From contig CANMWA010000008.1 of the NCBI GenBank assembly GCA_947501475.1, forward strand, positions 124,001 to 188,000: a DNA stretch of 64,000 nt, written 5' to 3'. The position numbers were made by a program, and so were the translations under genes. The stretch's first letter is position 1, and the number at the start of each line of letters is the position of its first letter. This document shows positions 25,834 to 37,747 of the stretch, one piece after another. The notes beneath the pieces were generated by a model. That model ran no database searches and was not told the DNA's origin. It saw only the letters and a list, made by a program, of their open reading frames with translations. This DNA is from an uncultured Aquimarina sp. (GTDB lineage Bacteria; Bacteroidota; Bacteroidia; Flavobacteriales; Flavobacteriaceae).

Positions 25834-25841
25834 TATCTTTG
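25834..25841 (+). promoter_or_regulatory. asnS -7 box
   Basis: TATCTTTG matches TAnnTTTG, 83 bp upstream of the asnS ATG. There is no good TTG at 19 bp upstream. The leader between box and ATG has a short inverted repeat (TTTCGA / TCGAAA, near 25862-25880). Confidence 0.45.
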
Positions 25842-25923
25842 CAACCTCATATTTTTTAATTTTTCGAATTATTATCGAAATAGGTACTATGGGAGTTAGT
25901 AAACTCAGAAAATAAATAATAAA

Positions 25924-27366
25924 ATGAAGCATACCAAAGTAATAGAAGTACTACAAAGTGATAAACTATTACAACCCATAACTATAAAGGGATGGGTTCG
26001 TTCGTTCCGTAATGATCGCTTTGTAGCGATGAATGATGGATCAACTATAAATAATATCCAATGTGTTATAGAAGACAACACTATAGACGCATCTATTATA
26101 CATCGCATTAATGTTGGTGCTGCATTAACAATTACCGGTACTCTTGTAGAAAGCCAAGGAAAGGGTCAGCGCGTAGAAATTCAAGTTTCGAATATTGAAA
26201 TTGAAGGAGAAGCTGATCCCGAAGAGTTAAAATTAACCATTTTATCTCCCAAACGTCATACCTTAGAAAAATTGCGTGAACAAGCACACCTTAGAGTGCG
26301 CACTAATACATTTGGCGCAATTATGCGTTTGCGATCAAAGCTATCATTCGCAATTCACGAATATTTTCAGAAAAATGATTTTTATTATGTACATACTCCG
26401 GTAATTACAAAAAGTGATGCTGAAGGTGCTGGAGAAGCTTTTAAAGTTACCAATCTGGATCTAAATAATATTCCTAAAGACGAGAATGGTGAAGTAAATT
26501 ATAAAGAAGACTTTTTTGGAGGAGAAACAAATCTTACTGTTTCTGGTCAATTAGAAGCAGAAACATATGCTATGGGACTAGGTCAAGTATATACATTTGG
26601 ACCTACATTTAGGGCCGAGAATTCTAATACTTCTCGCCATTTGGCCGAATTCTGGATGGTAGAACCAGAGGTTGCTTTTTGCGATCTAGATGGTAATATG
26701 GATTTGGCAGAAGATTTTATCAAGTATGTGATTCAATATGTGTTAGATAACTGTAAAGATGATCTAGAATTTTTAGAAAATCGTCTTGTACAAGAAGACA
26801 AACAAAAACCTCAAGCAGAACGTGCCGAAATGCTCCTTAGAGACAAACTAAAATTTGTTTTAGAGAACAACTTTAAAAGAGTAAGCTATACCGAAGCCAT
26901 CGAAATTTTGAAAAACTCTAAGCCTAATAAAAAGAAAAAATTCAAATTTCCGATTGATGGATGGGGAGCTGATCTACAAAGTGAGCATGAAAGATTCCTT
27001 GTAGAAAAACACTTTAAATGCCCAGTAATTTTATTTGATTACCCTGCTGATATTAAGTCATTCTATATGCGTTTAAACGAAGATGGGAAAACGGTAAGAG
27101 CTATGGATATTCTTTTCCCAGGGATTGGCGAGATCGTAGGTGGTTCTCAACGAGAAGAGCGTCTGGATGTTTTGAAAGAAAAAATGGCAGCCCTTAATAT
27201 CCCTGAAGATGAGCTATGGTGGTACTTAGATACACGACGCTTTGGAACTTGTGTTCACAGTGGTTTTGGTCTTGGTTTTGAGCGCTTAGTACTCTTTGTT
27301 ACTGGAATGGGTAATATTAGAGATGTGATTCCTTATCCAAGAACACCGCTTAATGCAGAGTTTTAA
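25924..27366 (+). CDS. asnS: Asparaginyl-tRNA synthetase
   Basis: This 480-residue class IIb synthetase charges tRNA-Asn. The N-terminal OB-fold anticodon-binding domain has ITIKGWVRSFRNDRFVAMNDGS. The catalytic domain shows motif 2 FRAENSNTSRHLAEFWMVEPE-like residues around 26608-26670. Motif 3 is GFGLGFERLVLFVTGM, followed by NIRDVIPYPRTP. The NTSRHLAEF segment distinguishes it from AspRS. Length is normal and the ATG is well placed. It appears monocistronic. Confidence 0.97.
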   Translation: MKHTKVIEVLQSDKLLQPITIKGWVRSFRNDRFVAMNDGSTINNIQCVIEDNTIDASIIHRINVGAALTITGTLVESQGKGQRVEIQVSNIEIEGEADPEELKLTILSPKRHTLEKLREQAHLRVRTNTFGAIMRLRSKLSFAIHEYFQKNDFYYVHTPVITKSDAEGAGEAFKVTNLDLNNIPKDENGEVNYKEDFFGGETNLTVSGQLEAETYAMGLGQVYTFGPTFRAENSNTSRHLAEFWMVEPEVAFCDLDGNMDLAEDFIKYVIQYVLDNCKDDLEFLENRLVQEDKQKPQAERAEMLLRDKLKFVLENNFKRVSYTEAIEILKNSKPNKKKKFKFPIDGWGADLQSEHERFLVEKHFKCPVILFDYPADIKSFYMRLNEDGKTVRAMDILFPGIGEIVGGSQREERLDVLKEKMAALNIPEDELWWYLDTRRFGTCVHSGFGLGFERLVLFVTGMGNIRDVIPYPRTPLNAEF

Positions 27367-27404
27367 TAATAAAAAATATCGCTCTACAATGGAGTAAGTT
27401 CAAC

Positions 27405-27986
27405 TTAATTGTAGTGTTTCTTTAATAATATCTCAGAAACCAAATCATGAATAATTAACGTATCAGGATCTGGTTTTTGAGATTTATTTTTTGCTTTTTT
27501 TATCTTTTCGTAATGTGGTATTCTATCAGTTTCATTAAGGTGTTTGAGAACTTTTTCAAAAAAACCACTAAGAATAGGTATTACATACTTGCTAGATTCA
27601 TTTTGTTTTTTGAGATGAATAAATTTCTTACTATACGCAAGAAATATTTGTGGGTACTGAGCAAAAGTCATTAATGCCTCACAAAAGCTTTGATACACCG
27701 CTTCGTTATTTAAATTGTTCCTGAACTTCAGTTTTGATTGATCTACCTGCTTCAAAGTATATGATAATGTGCTTTCTTTTATAAAGGCACTACAATCATG
27801 CTTAGAATAATAGTAAATTTCCATACCAATATTGGTATTCACCACAAGCACTTCATCACCAATATTTTGTTTTAAAAAAGTTTCAAAAACAGCAACCATA
27901 GAAGATGACATCAATAATCTTCTTTTAATATCAATAGATCTGATGTTTACAGATTTTATACCCTCTATATCTTTATCATGTTTCAC
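27405..27986 (-). CDS. Hypothetical cytoplasmic protein in the katG-ankyrin cluster
   Basis: I do not recognise this 193-residue protein. It is mostly helical and charged, with no signal peptide or TM segment. Its C-terminus is basic (KIKKAKNKSQKPDPD). The start is GTG at 27986, whose G is shared with the TAG stop of the ankyrin gene (TAGTG), so the two are translationally coupled. A second in-frame ATG, in LLMSSSMVAV, would remove about 25 residues. The tight coupling to an ankyrin gene downstream of katG suggests an accessory role in peroxide defence, but nothing in the sequence proves it. Confidence 0.75.
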   Translation of the reverse strand: MKHDKDIEGIKSVNIRSIDIKRRLLMSSSMVAVFETFLKQNIGDEVLVVNTNIGMEIYYYSKHDCSAFIKESTLSYTLKQVDQSKLKFRNNLNNEAVYQSFCEALMTFAQYPQIFLAYSKKFIHLKKQNESSKYVIPILSGFFEKVLKHLNETDRIPHYEKIKKAKNKSQKPDPDTLIIHDLVSEILLKKHYN

Positions 27987-28450
27987 TATGCAAGATTAAT
28001 TAGTTCAGAAATTTTAAAACCTTGATTTTGGGCATGCATTGCTGCTGTATAACCACGATTATCTTTAGCATGTATATCTGCTCCATTTTCGATTAATAAA
28101 GTAATTATCTCTTTTTGTCCAAAAGTAGCTGCATAAATTAATGCAGTCGCGTCATTAAAATTTTTTTCGTTAACATCGCCCCCAGATTGAATCAGTAATT
28201 TTGCGATATCATAATATCCCTTAAAACATACCCCCATCAAAGCTGTGTTACCGGAACTATCCTTGTCATCAATATGCGGATTATACCCTAAAATTAATTT
28301 AGTGATCTCTTCAAGTCCATAATAAGAAGCTAATAATAATGGTGTAGAACCTCTAGTATTTTTTACATGAACAAGTTCTGGGTTTAATTTCAAAATAGAT
28401 CTTACCTCTTCTATTTCTTCTAATCGTATAGCATTAAAAATTTCTTCCAT
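27986..28450 (-). CDS. Ankyrin-repeat protein
   Basis: This 154-residue protein is built of about four ankyrin repeats. The repeat signatures are GSTPLLLASYYGLEEITKLI, GNTALMGVCFKGYYDIAKLL and DATALIYAATFGQKEIITLL, then a truncated last repeat with GYTAAMHA. There is no signal peptide. It lies 186 bp downstream of katG on the same strand and overlaps the next gene by one base. In Pseudomonas aeruginosa an ankyrin gene (ankB) follows katB and supports catalase activity, so the pairing here may be functional. Confidence 0.88.
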   Translation of the reverse strand: MEEIFNAIRLEEIEEVRSILKLNPELVHVKNTRGSTPLLLASYYGLEEITKLILGYNPHIDDKDSSGNTALMGVCFKGYYDIAKLLIQSGGDVNEKNFNDATALIYAATFGQKEIITLLIENGADIHAKDNRGYTAAMHAQNQGFKISELINLA

Positions 28451-28571
28451 TGAGTGACATCTTTTTTATTATTATAAATAAGTTTGTGTATCACATTTCA
28501 TAGTAAAGTATCAAAAAAAACTCGAATTCACTTACATTATTGAAAATTATAATTCTTATTATCAAATATGT

Positions 28572-28610
28572 ACTTAAAACGAGCGAATCATTAGCTCACC
28601 CGTTTTAAGT
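28572..28610 (-). promoter_or_regulatory. Inverted repeat between katG and the ankyrin gene
   Basis: A perfect 10-bp outer stem (ACTTAAAACG / CGTTTTAAGT) encloses a second short pairing (GAGC/GCTC). It starts 27 bp after the katG stop. No T-run follows on the minus strand, so it looks more like an attenuator, partial terminator or mRNA-stabilising hairpin that separates katG levels from those of the downstream genes. Confidence 0.5.
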
Positions 28611-28636
28611 ATATTTAATATCTATAATCGCTACAA

Positions 28637-30907
<2,271 letters not shown>

Positions 30908-30924
30908 TTATGTGTTGTTTAACT

Positions 30925-30932
30925 CAAATTTA
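30925..30932 (-). promoter_or_regulatory. katG -7 box
   Basis: On the minus strand TAAATTTG fits TAnnTTTG, 42 bp before the katG ATG. No TTG is found at the usual distance, which would fit a promoter that needs an activator such as OxyR. That is inference; no OxyR site was identified. The remaining sequence to 31102 shows nothing else. Confidence 0.45.
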
Positions 30933-31102
30933 CAATAACATTTTCTTATTATTTTTATCTTTTCAATATATAAGATTTATTTAACCATATACTCCATTTA
31001 TAAGACGAACTTTATAACAAAATTGTTATATGTATTTGAGAAATAAAATAATAGAAACTCTTCATAATATAAAAGAAGCGCTAATACCCCGTAAGAAAAA
31101 AG

Positions 31103-31882
31103 TTATTGCTCTATCCATTTCCTAAAATCTGAAGTATTTGAAGAACTCGTCATTACTTTTTCTTCTACGCCTTGCAGTTTAATCAATAGTCTGTTCTTAA
31201 AATGATTTTCAATAGTTTCTATATACTCTATATGTATAATTTGACTTCTATTAATTTTAAAAAACTTTTTTGGATTTAATTGTTCGACAAGTACTCCTAT
31301 TTTTTGTAAAACAGGATGTTTTTTACCAGTTAAATCGGTAGCCATGCAAAAATCTCCAGAAGCTTCAATAATACTTATATCGATAACATTTAAGAGTTGT
31401 ATCCCTTTAGTTCTTTTGATTACAAATCTCTTTTTATATTGTGTTTGTTCCTCTTGCAATGCCGACTTTAATGCATGTAATGTAGAATGGTTTAACGCAT
31501 TATAATCTCCTTGCTTAAATAGGGATTTGTATTTCTCTAGTGCTTTCTTAAAATCGTGTTTTGAATAGGGTTTTAAAATATACGCAATACCATTGGTATT
31601 AAATGCCTGAAATAAATACTCGTCATGAGCCGAACAAAAAATGATGGGGCAATCAACGGTTATATCATCAAATAAATCGAATGAAACACCATCTAATAAT
31701 TGAATATCTGACAATATAAAATCATAAGTATTTGATTCTAAAAAAGCCTGACCTTCAGCAACCGATCGTGACCAATCATAACTAACATTTTCACCAAAAT
31801 ATTCATTGAGATATGTTGTCAATTTTTGATATGCAGGGATTTCGTCTTCTAAAATTAAAATATTCATGGTCTCAAGATTCAT
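31103..31882 (-). CDS. LytTR-family response regulator
   Basis: This 259-residue regulator has an N-terminal receiver domain (MNILILEDEIPAYQK; phospho-acceptor Asp59 in FILSDIQLLDG; a Lys in ILKPYSKHDF). The C-terminal LytTR DNA-binding domain (about 150-258) has IEASGDFCMATD, KFFKINRSQIIHIEYIE and FKNRLLIKL. The ATG used overlaps the kinase gene by 11 bp. A second ATG five codons later (31867) starts right at the receiver fold and is equally possible. It pairs with the LytS-type kinase immediately upstream and probably controls the same operon or envelope genes. Confidence 0.92.
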   Translation of the reverse strand: MNLETMNILILEDEIPAYQKLTTYLNEYFGENVSYDWSRSVAEGQAFLESNTYDFILSDIQLLDGVSFDLFDDITVDCPIIFCSAHDEYLFQAFNTNGIAYILKPYSKHDFKKALEKYKSLFKQGDYNALNHSTLHALKSALQEEQTQYKKRFVIKRTKGIQLLNVIDISIIEASGDFCMATDLTGKKHPVLQKIGVLVEQLNPKKFFKINRSQIIHIEYIETIENHFKNRLLIKLQGVEEKVMTSSSNTSDFRKWIEQ

Positions 31883-32885
31883 TACTTAATTTAATAACTG
31901 GAATAGATATTTTAAACTTTGATGCTGTATTAATAACTTGTACTTCTTGATCAGATAATAATTTATAACGTGCCTTTAAATTCTCTAAACCGGTACCAAA
32001 AGATTCTTCACCAGAACGAATTTTGGATTTATTATTGATTACTGTCAACCAATTTTCATCAACCCTAATAGTTACAATAATACCATTTTGTTGTTCGGAT
32101 TTATTATGTTTTACCGCATTTTCAAGTAATATTTGGATAGCTCCTGTTGGGATAAATTTATCGACAAACGATGTATCTTTTTCAATCTGAAATTTATAAT
32201 CCTTACCAAATCGGGTTTGTATTAAAAAGATGTAATTTTCTGCTAAAGCGATTTCTTCAGAAAGCTCCATCACCTCGGCATCTTTGGTCTGGATCAAATA
32301 GCGATAAATTAATGACAAGCGATTGATATATTCTTTTGCCTTTGCGGTATCACTGTCTATTAATGCATCAAGTGTATTAAGGTTATTGAATAAAAAATGT
32401 GGGTCTATTTGCGAGCGCAATAGTTTTAACTCATTTTCTTTTTGTTGTTTCTGTACATTAAAAAATTGTGCCTGGCCTTCATAAAACTTTTTAGCCAATA
32501 AAATTCCAAATGTAAAACCAGCATCATCTGTAGCTCTAAAAACACTTTCGAGTAATAAATTATACCATTTTGGAAATTTGCTCCAGTCATTTCCTCCAGA
32601 CCAAAATCCAGCGATATAGTCTATAGTTCCAAAAAAACAAAGCACTATAAGGCCAAAAAAAACAAGATGTGCATATTTTTTTTCTTTGACAATAAAATTT
32701 GGAATAAGCCAATACATGAAGATAAGAATAACACTAAATGATGTTATAATCGCAGTAGGAAAATCAACAATATACTCAATAAGATCGTTCCCTATTTTAT
32801 AATAATCTATAGAATTAAAAAATGTAGTGACTGTATAAACAATCGTAATTACTATCCAATCTGATCTATTAAGTTTTGTATTCAT
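31872..32885 (-). CDS. LytS-type sensor histidine kinase
   Basis: This 337-residue membrane kinase of the His_kinase (PF06580) family has about four TM helices in the first 130 residues (including VILIFMYWLIPNF and LVFFGLIVLCFFG) and no large extracytoplasmic domain. The phospho-accepting histidine lies in LRSQIDPHFLFNNLNTLDAL. The ATPase N-box is ILLENAVKHNK and the G-box GTGLENLKARY. It is the partner of the LytTR regulator with which it overlaps. It lies 12 bp downstream of the serine hydrolase gene, so it belongs to the receptor operon. Confidence 0.92.
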   Translation of the reverse strand: MNTKLNRSDWIVITIVYTVTTFFNSIDYYKIGNDLIEYIVDFPTAIITSFSVILIFMYWLIPNFIVKEKKYAHLVFFGLIVLCFFGTIDYIAGFWSGGNDWSKFPKWYNLLLESVFRATDDAGFTFGILLAKKFYEGQAQFFNVQKQQKENELKLLRSQIDPHFLFNNLNTLDALIDSDTAKAKEYINRLSLIYRYLIQTKDAEVMELSEEIALAENYIFLIQTRFGKDYKFQIEKDTSFVDKFIPTGAIQILLENAVKHNKSEQQNGIIVTIRVDENWLTVINNKSKIRSGEESFGTGLENLKARYKLLSDQEVQVINTASKFKISIPVIKLSNES

Positions 32886-32897
32886 GCTTTATATCTA

Positions 32898-34100
32898 TTA
32901 GCTTTTTTGTTTTCTTATACGTCGTACACCCCATCGTATCAAAAATAGTATTACAACAATAAGAAAAATCGAAATTAAACTTAATGTACTATATAATTTT
33001 GTTCTACCTGGATCTGCAAGCGCATAAAAAAATAATTCCTGACCTAGCTGTTCTCCATATTCAGAATTAGTAAACATGATATACCCCCAATCTTTTTCTG
33101 TATCCAATACAAACCAACTGGTAAAACCTTGATTATTGCCACCATGAAGATAAATATTAGTAAAAGGCAAATGAGGAATAGTAAATCCTAAAGAATAAGA
33201 CACATCAAAATCATCGAATGGAACTTTTGAATGGGGTTTTAGTAATTCGTTGTAACTCTCTGTAGATAAAATTTCTTTATTCATTACGGCAATCATCCAT
33301 TTTGAAAAATCTATGGGTTCTGAGTGTATGGAGGAAGGTGCAAAGAACTTGCCATCCTCTTTTTGAACCCAATATTCATTTTTCCAATCAATCCAATTGT
33401 TGTCTTCATCATAAGGTTCGGCTTTGTGTTGTCGTGTATATTGATTTTGAATATAAACGGTATGCTCTAACCCAATGGGTTTAGCTATTCTTTTTTGAAA
33501 CTCAGCTTCTAATCCATCATCATCTGTTTTTAAAATATGTTTTAGTACTTGGGTTAAATACTGATATCCTTCTCCCGAGTAGAAATAATCTGTTCCCGGT
33601 TCGAATTGAATTTTTAGTTTTTTATCCTTATCATCTTCTCTCCAGTTTTGAAAACCAGATCGATGACTCAACACCATTCTAGCCGTTATTTTTTTATAGC
33701 GTTCATCATAGGCAATATCAGGGTACTCAATGTATTGATACAAAGGTTTATCTAAATCAAGTATTCCTTCTTCGACAAAAGTCATCACAAAAAAACCAAA
33801 TACCGGTTTTGATAAAGATGCCCCTTCAAAAATAGTTTGATTGGTTACAGGTTTTCTTTCTTCGACATTAGCATATCCTTGTGTTTTATGATATACAACT
33901 TCTCCATTATTAATAAAAGCAATTGTCAATCCTGGAATCTTATATTGCTTCATTTTAGAAGTAATAAAAGCATCAATAGAATCTTTAGGAATATCAAACC
34001 CTAAATAACTATCTACAGAAGTATTATTTTTTGAGGTACAACTTGTCATTACTATACTAAGCAATACAATGAAATAAAATTGTTGAATATACTTTTTCAT
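32898..34100 (-). CDS. Serine hydrolase (beta-lactamase class C family), lipoprotein with C-terminal TM helix
   Basis: This 400-residue protein has a lipobox with Cys21 (MTSC) and a class C serine hydrolase domain. The nucleophile motif is SLSK (residues 95-98). The third motif is HGGN, in IYLHGGNNQGF. The second motif reads YSGEGY where YSN is usual, so the asparagine is replaced by glycine. A C-terminal TM helix (about 370-390) ends in RRIRKQKS, so it should be held in the inner membrane facing the periplasm. It is unrelated at the operon level to the hydrolase at 11264. It lies 9 bp after the TonB receptor gene. Confidence 0.87.
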   Translation of the reverse strand: MKKYIQQFYFIVLLSIVMTSCTSKNNTSVDSYLGFDIPKDSIDAFITSKMKQYKIPGLTIAFINNGEVVYHKTQGYANVEERKPVTNQTIFEGASLSKPVFGFFVMTFVEEGILDLDKPLYQYIEYPDIAYDERYKKITARMVLSHRSGFQNWREDDKDKKLKIQFEPGTDYFYSGEGYQYLTQVLKHILKTDDDGLEAEFQKRIAKPIGLEHTVYIQNQYTRQHKAEPYDEDNNWIDWKNEYWVQKEDGKFFAPSSIHSEPIDFSKWMIAVMNKEILSTESYNELLKPHSKVPFDDFDVSYSLGFTIPHLPFTNIYLHGGNNQGFTSWFVLDTEKDWGYIMFTNSEYGEQLGQELFFYALADPGRTKLYSTLSLISIFLIVVILFLIRWGVRRIRKQKS

Positions 34101-34109
34101 GAGATTGTT

Positions 34110-36476
34110 TTAATTCTTATCATTAATTCTGTCTTGTACTTCTTTTGAGGCATTGCTTCTTTTTTTGTTTTTATTATATTTTGAGCCAAAACTATAATTC
34201 AGTTGTAAATATAAGTTTTGTCTTGGCCAATCGTTTACTATACTAGCATTTACATTATCATAATTAATATTACCTAAAAATTTTCTGTCTAGAACCTCTT
34301 CGAACTCTACACTAACTTTTAAGCGATCTTCAAAAAATTTCTTACTTAAAGCAATATCTAATCCTGCAATCCATTTGTACTCGATTTGCCCTTCGAGTCC
34401 ACCTGTAGTATAATATCCTGAAATTTCTGAATTAATCCCCCATGGCAATTTGTATTCTGCACTGGTATACCAGGTTAAACTCCATTGAGATATATCTAGG
34501 GCTGGAGTTAATTTTTCGGATGTATACTCATTATAATTTACAATCACCCCAGTAAATCCATCTAATCCTTTTATAAAATCCAAAGGTCCAAACAAACTCG
34601 CACTTAGATTATTATTTTCGGCAAGATTAATAACAGATCGTGAAGTTTCTGCTGAGGTATCATTTTGAGTAATAATTTCAAATAAAGCATCGGTTGTTTG
34701 TGTATATCCTACACTAAAAAATGGTTGATCCTCGTATGTTAGGTTAAATCGGAAACTATTGGTAAATGCCGGTTTAAGATTTGGATTCCCTGCCTCAAAG
34801 GTAAAAGGGTCATAATAGTATACAAATGAATTTAAGGAAGTATACGACGGTCGTTGTATACGATAGCTATATGCTACATTGGCACTTACTTCTTTTGTAA
34901 TTTCTCTTCCTAGGCTTACACTTGGAAATAGTTTAGAAATATTTCTGGATCTTGTTTTATTTTGTGTAATTGAAGTCCCTTTGGTATCACTTTCTTCCCA
35001 TCGCAATCCACCAGACAATGACCATTTATCAATTTTAGCATTAAGCTTTGCATATAGTGCCAAAATACTTTCGTCTATCAAAAATCGATTCGTCTGGTTT
35101 GTATTATTTACAAAAACACCTTCTTGATTTTGAGTAAAAGCCTGCAAATCACTATCTGAGTCTATTTTTGAATATTTTGCTCCTGCACCCCAACTTAGAT
35201 TATCGTTACTAGTTCGCTTATAATCTCCTTTATATGTTAATATCTCATAAGCCGCATCTTGAAAATAACGCTGGTCATCGTAATCTATAAGGCTTTCAGC
35301 AACTTTGAATAAATTATTTTCGTTTTGATAATTATAATCAATGTAATTAAAATCTAAGGTCACTTTATTTTTTTGATCATCAAATTCATAATAAGGATTC
35401 AAAGTAAAGGTTATTCTATCTCTATCATAACTATTATCGGTTAATAAACCTGTTTCTGATGATTCATTAATAATTGTTGTATTATTTGATGTTACACGAT
35501 CAGATTGTGATTGAATTCTATTTGCGTTTATACCAAAAGTGTTGTTATCATTAATATAATAATCCAAACCACCGCTTATTCTAAATGTTTCTGGATCAAA
35601 TGGTGAAATAGAGGTTTGATTATACGTTTCATCTAAAACTTTACGAGATATTATTAAATCCTCTCGCCATGAAGATCTGTTATAACCAGCACTAGCTTGC
35701 CAATTAAGTTTATTTTTATAGCTAGCAACCGATGCGCTTGTGCCGTACAAAAAATCTTCTACGTATCCCACTGTACTTTTTAAATTACCATGAGTTCCTA
35801 ATTTGACGTTTTTCTTTAAAATGATATTAATAATAGGCCCCGACCCTTCAGCATCATACTCTGCTCCGGGTTGTTGTACAAGTTCTACTCTGGCTATATT
35901 ATCTGCTGGCATTTCGCGCAATAATGCAGATACATCCATATAATCAGTAGTTTTTCCATTAATTAGTATCCGAATATTCCCTTGTCCGCCGTAATTGAGA
36001 TTTCCATTAGTAACAATAACACCAGGGATTTTTTTCATGACATCTTGTAAATTGGTATTGACCATCTCAGATTTTTCGATATCAACAATTAGCTTTTCGG
36101 CAGTCTGCCTTATAATTGGTTTTTTATAGGTTAAAACAACCTCGTCTAATTGTTCTGATTGTAAAGAAAAGTCGAATATTAAATCTTTAACCTCATTAGT
36201 AAAACTAAAGGATTCTGATTTTTTTGTTTGATAACCAAGCATAGACACTTCGATACGATAGACCCCGTTTTCAACATTTTTTAAAACATATGTCCCATCT
36301 TTTTCTGTAGCAGCAGCACGAATGGCTGTTTCTGTTTTATCTTGATACAAAATCACATTAGCAAACGACAGTGATGAGTTATCTGTATTACTAATACGTC
36401 CAGAAATTGTGTTTTGAGCATGAGCAATAGTTGTTGCTATACATAATAGAAAGAAAATTATTTTTTTGAATCCCAT
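34110..36476 (-). CDS. TonB-dependent receptor, OMP_b-brl family
   Basis: This 788-residue outer-membrane receptor has a signal peptide ending at IAHAQ. A CarboxypepD_reg domain follows (about residues 22-105, TISGRISNTDNSSLSFANV). The plug has MKKIPGVIVTNGNLNYGGQG and RVELVQQPGAEYDAEGSG. The rest is the 22-stranded-type barrel, ending NLYLQLNYSFGSKYNK. The ligand is unknown. Heading an operon with a serine hydrolase and a two-component system suggests uptake or sensing of a small peptide or cell-wall fragment. Energy would come from the ExbB/ExbD system at 49.5-52 kb. Confidence 0.9.
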   Translation of the reverse strand: MGFKKIIFFLLCIATTIAHAQNTISGRISNTDNSSLSFANVILYQDKTETAIRAAATEKDGTYVLKNVENGVYRIEVSMLGYQTKKSESFSFTNEVKDLIFDFSLQSEQLDEVVLTYKKPIIRQTAEKLIVDIEKSEMVNTNLQDVMKKIPGVIVTNGNLNYGGQGNIRILINGKTTDYMDVSALLREMPADNIARVELVQQPGAEYDAEGSGPIINIILKKNVKLGTHGNLKSTVGYVEDFLYGTSASVASYKNKLNWQASAGYNRSSWREDLIISRKVLDETYNQTSISPFDPETFRISGGLDYYINDNNTFGINANRIQSQSDRVTSNNTTIINESSETGLLTDNSYDRDRITFTLNPYYEFDDQKNKVTLDFNYIDYNYQNENNLFKVAESLIDYDDQRYFQDAAYEILTYKGDYKRTSNDNLSWGAGAKYSKIDSDSDLQAFTQNQEGVFVNNTNQTNRFLIDESILALYAKLNAKIDKWSLSGGLRWEESDTKGTSITQNKTRSRNISKLFPSVSLGREITKEVSANVAYSYRIQRPSYTSLNSFVYYYDPFTFEAGNPNLKPAFTNSFRFNLTYEDQPFFSVGYTQTTDALFEIITQNDTSAETSRSVINLAENNNLSASLFGPLDFIKGLDGFTGVIVNYNEYTSEKLTPALDISQWSLTWYTSAEYKLPWGINSEISGYYTTGGLEGQIEYKWIAGLDIALSKKFFEDRLKVSVEFEEVLDRKFLGNINYDNVNASIVNDWPRQNLYLQLNYSFGSKYNKNKKRSNASKEVQDRINDKN

Positions 36477-36509
36477 GTTTCCCTTTTTTGTTTCGTTAAA
36501 TTATTGAAA

Positions 36510-36517
36510 CAAATGTA
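36510..36517 (-). promoter_or_regulatory. -7 box of the receptor/two-component operon
   Basis: On the minus strand TACATTTG matches TAnnTTTG, 34 bp before the receptor ATG. No TTG is present about 19 bp further upstream, so the promoter may depend on an activator, possibly the LytTR regulator of the same operon. Confidence 0.45.
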
Positions 36518-36658
36518 GAGGTGTCTTCTTTCTATATAAAGGTGATTCTGATGAAGTGGGTTAAAAAAGAGTCGAATCGGTCATAATCATCTTTTAAAAA
36601 TTATTATTCATTAATTTTATATCTAAAAAGCTCAAATTCATGATTATGAACGAGTAAA

Positions 36659-37420
36659 TCATTCAGAAAATCGATTTTTCATCTTCATGAGTTCCTGTTC
36701 GATAAGCAGTAATTTATCTTCTACATGATCTGCAAAATCGGGAATACGTTTACAAAAAACATAACGTACTCTCCATAGTTCTTTAATTTCTGAAATTGGA
36801 AATTCTTCATCTTCAATGTTTTTATGATCTGCACGCAAAACAGCATTTCCTTTGGTAAGATAAAGTCTTCTAAAAATCAATTTCCCCTCTGCAATCACAA
36901 AAACCAAGGTGCCATTATTTAATTTTTTAATAATTGTATTCGGTACTTTCTCTCCTATCACAATATCTTTTGGATAAAACCCTTTATCATGCGAGGTCAT
37001 TTCTAAATTAGAAACTGTATATCCTCTAAATTCTTTTGTTGGATTAAGAGGTAGTTGCATTACTGGTAATTCTTTTACAAAACCTTCTTTATCAAAAAAA
37101 GTGATATAGTCACTGGATGTATTTTCGGTAATGCAGGGTATAGAAGCAAACCGTTCTCTTTTAACATCTTCAGCATAGGTGGTAAGGTCTCCTTTAAATT
37201 TTAAAAGTTGATTTACAGTAAGCTCATTAGTTAACAAATCATCAATTTGTATGCTAAAATAGTTAGCAATTTTGATGATAGTTTCTATTTTGGGTTCGCT
37301 CCTACCTTCTTCATAAGCGCCAAGAGTACCTCTTTTAAGGTCAAAAAGCTCAGCAAATGCTTGCTGACTGAGGGCTTTTACTCCTCGAATTTTCTTTATG
37401 TTTTTTCCAAAGAAAGACAT
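36659..37420 (-). CDS. XRE-family transcriptional regulator with degenerate S24 peptidase-like domain
   Basis: The start is taken at MSFFGKNIKKIRG (253 residues); an in-frame TTG seven codons upstream is less likely. An N-terminal XRE helix-turn-helix (KALSQQAFAELFDLKRGTLG) is followed by a linker and a C-terminal LexA/S24-like beta domain (about residues 115-220). The serine of the usual G-D/N-S-M motif is not there (LEMTSHDKGFYPKDIVIG), and the catalytic lysine position reads FRRLY, so self-cleavage is unlikely. It is probably a ligand- or partner-controlled repressor. The GCTAAT sites directly upstream fit autoregulation. Confidence 0.87.
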   Translation of the reverse strand: MSFFGKNIKKIRGVKALSQQAFAELFDLKRGTLGAYEEGRSEPKIETIIKIANYFSIQIDDLLTNELTVNQLLKFKGDLTTYAEDVKRERFASIPCITENTSSDYITFFDKEGFVKELPVMQLPLNPTKEFRGYTVSNLEMTSHDKGFYPKDIVIGEKVPNTIIKKLNNGTLVFVIAEGKLIFRRLYLTKGNAVLRADHKNIEDEEFPISEIKELWRVRYVFCKRIPDFADHVEDKLLLIEQELMKMKNRFSE

Positions 37421-37424
37421 TTTT

Positions 37425-37504
37425 GCTAATTTTATTTGCAATTATTAAAATTAATCGTACATTTACACTAACAATATTAGCTAATATTTGACAAAAAAGC
37501 TAAT
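37425..37504. promoter_or_regulatory. Cluster of GCTAAT operator-like sites with a 16-bp palindrome
   Basis: A perfect 16-bp palindrome AATATTAGCTAATATT (37473-37488) lies 53 bp upstream of the regulator ATG. Single GCTAAT half-sites flank it at 37425-37430 and 37499-37504, and another is at 37636-37641, nearer the divergent gene. The arrangement fits an operator for the dimeric XRE protein acting on both divergent genes. The rest of the 327-bp gap has no gene. Confidence 0.5.
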
Positions 37505-37747
37505 TTTAGTAGAAATACTTCACGATTTTATTCATTTATTAAGAAGTAAGGGAAATTATACTAAAATTTTTAGCAAATCACATTTTTTACTAACTTAAAC
37601 CACTCATACCTATGATTACTCTTATATTTTATCTTGCTAATTTAGTTAAGGATATTACTGAAAAGTTTTGTTACTTTTTGTAATATTGATATACCTATAG
37701 AAAAACCAGAAGCATTTAATTATTCATCAAACAAAACAATCAACCTA

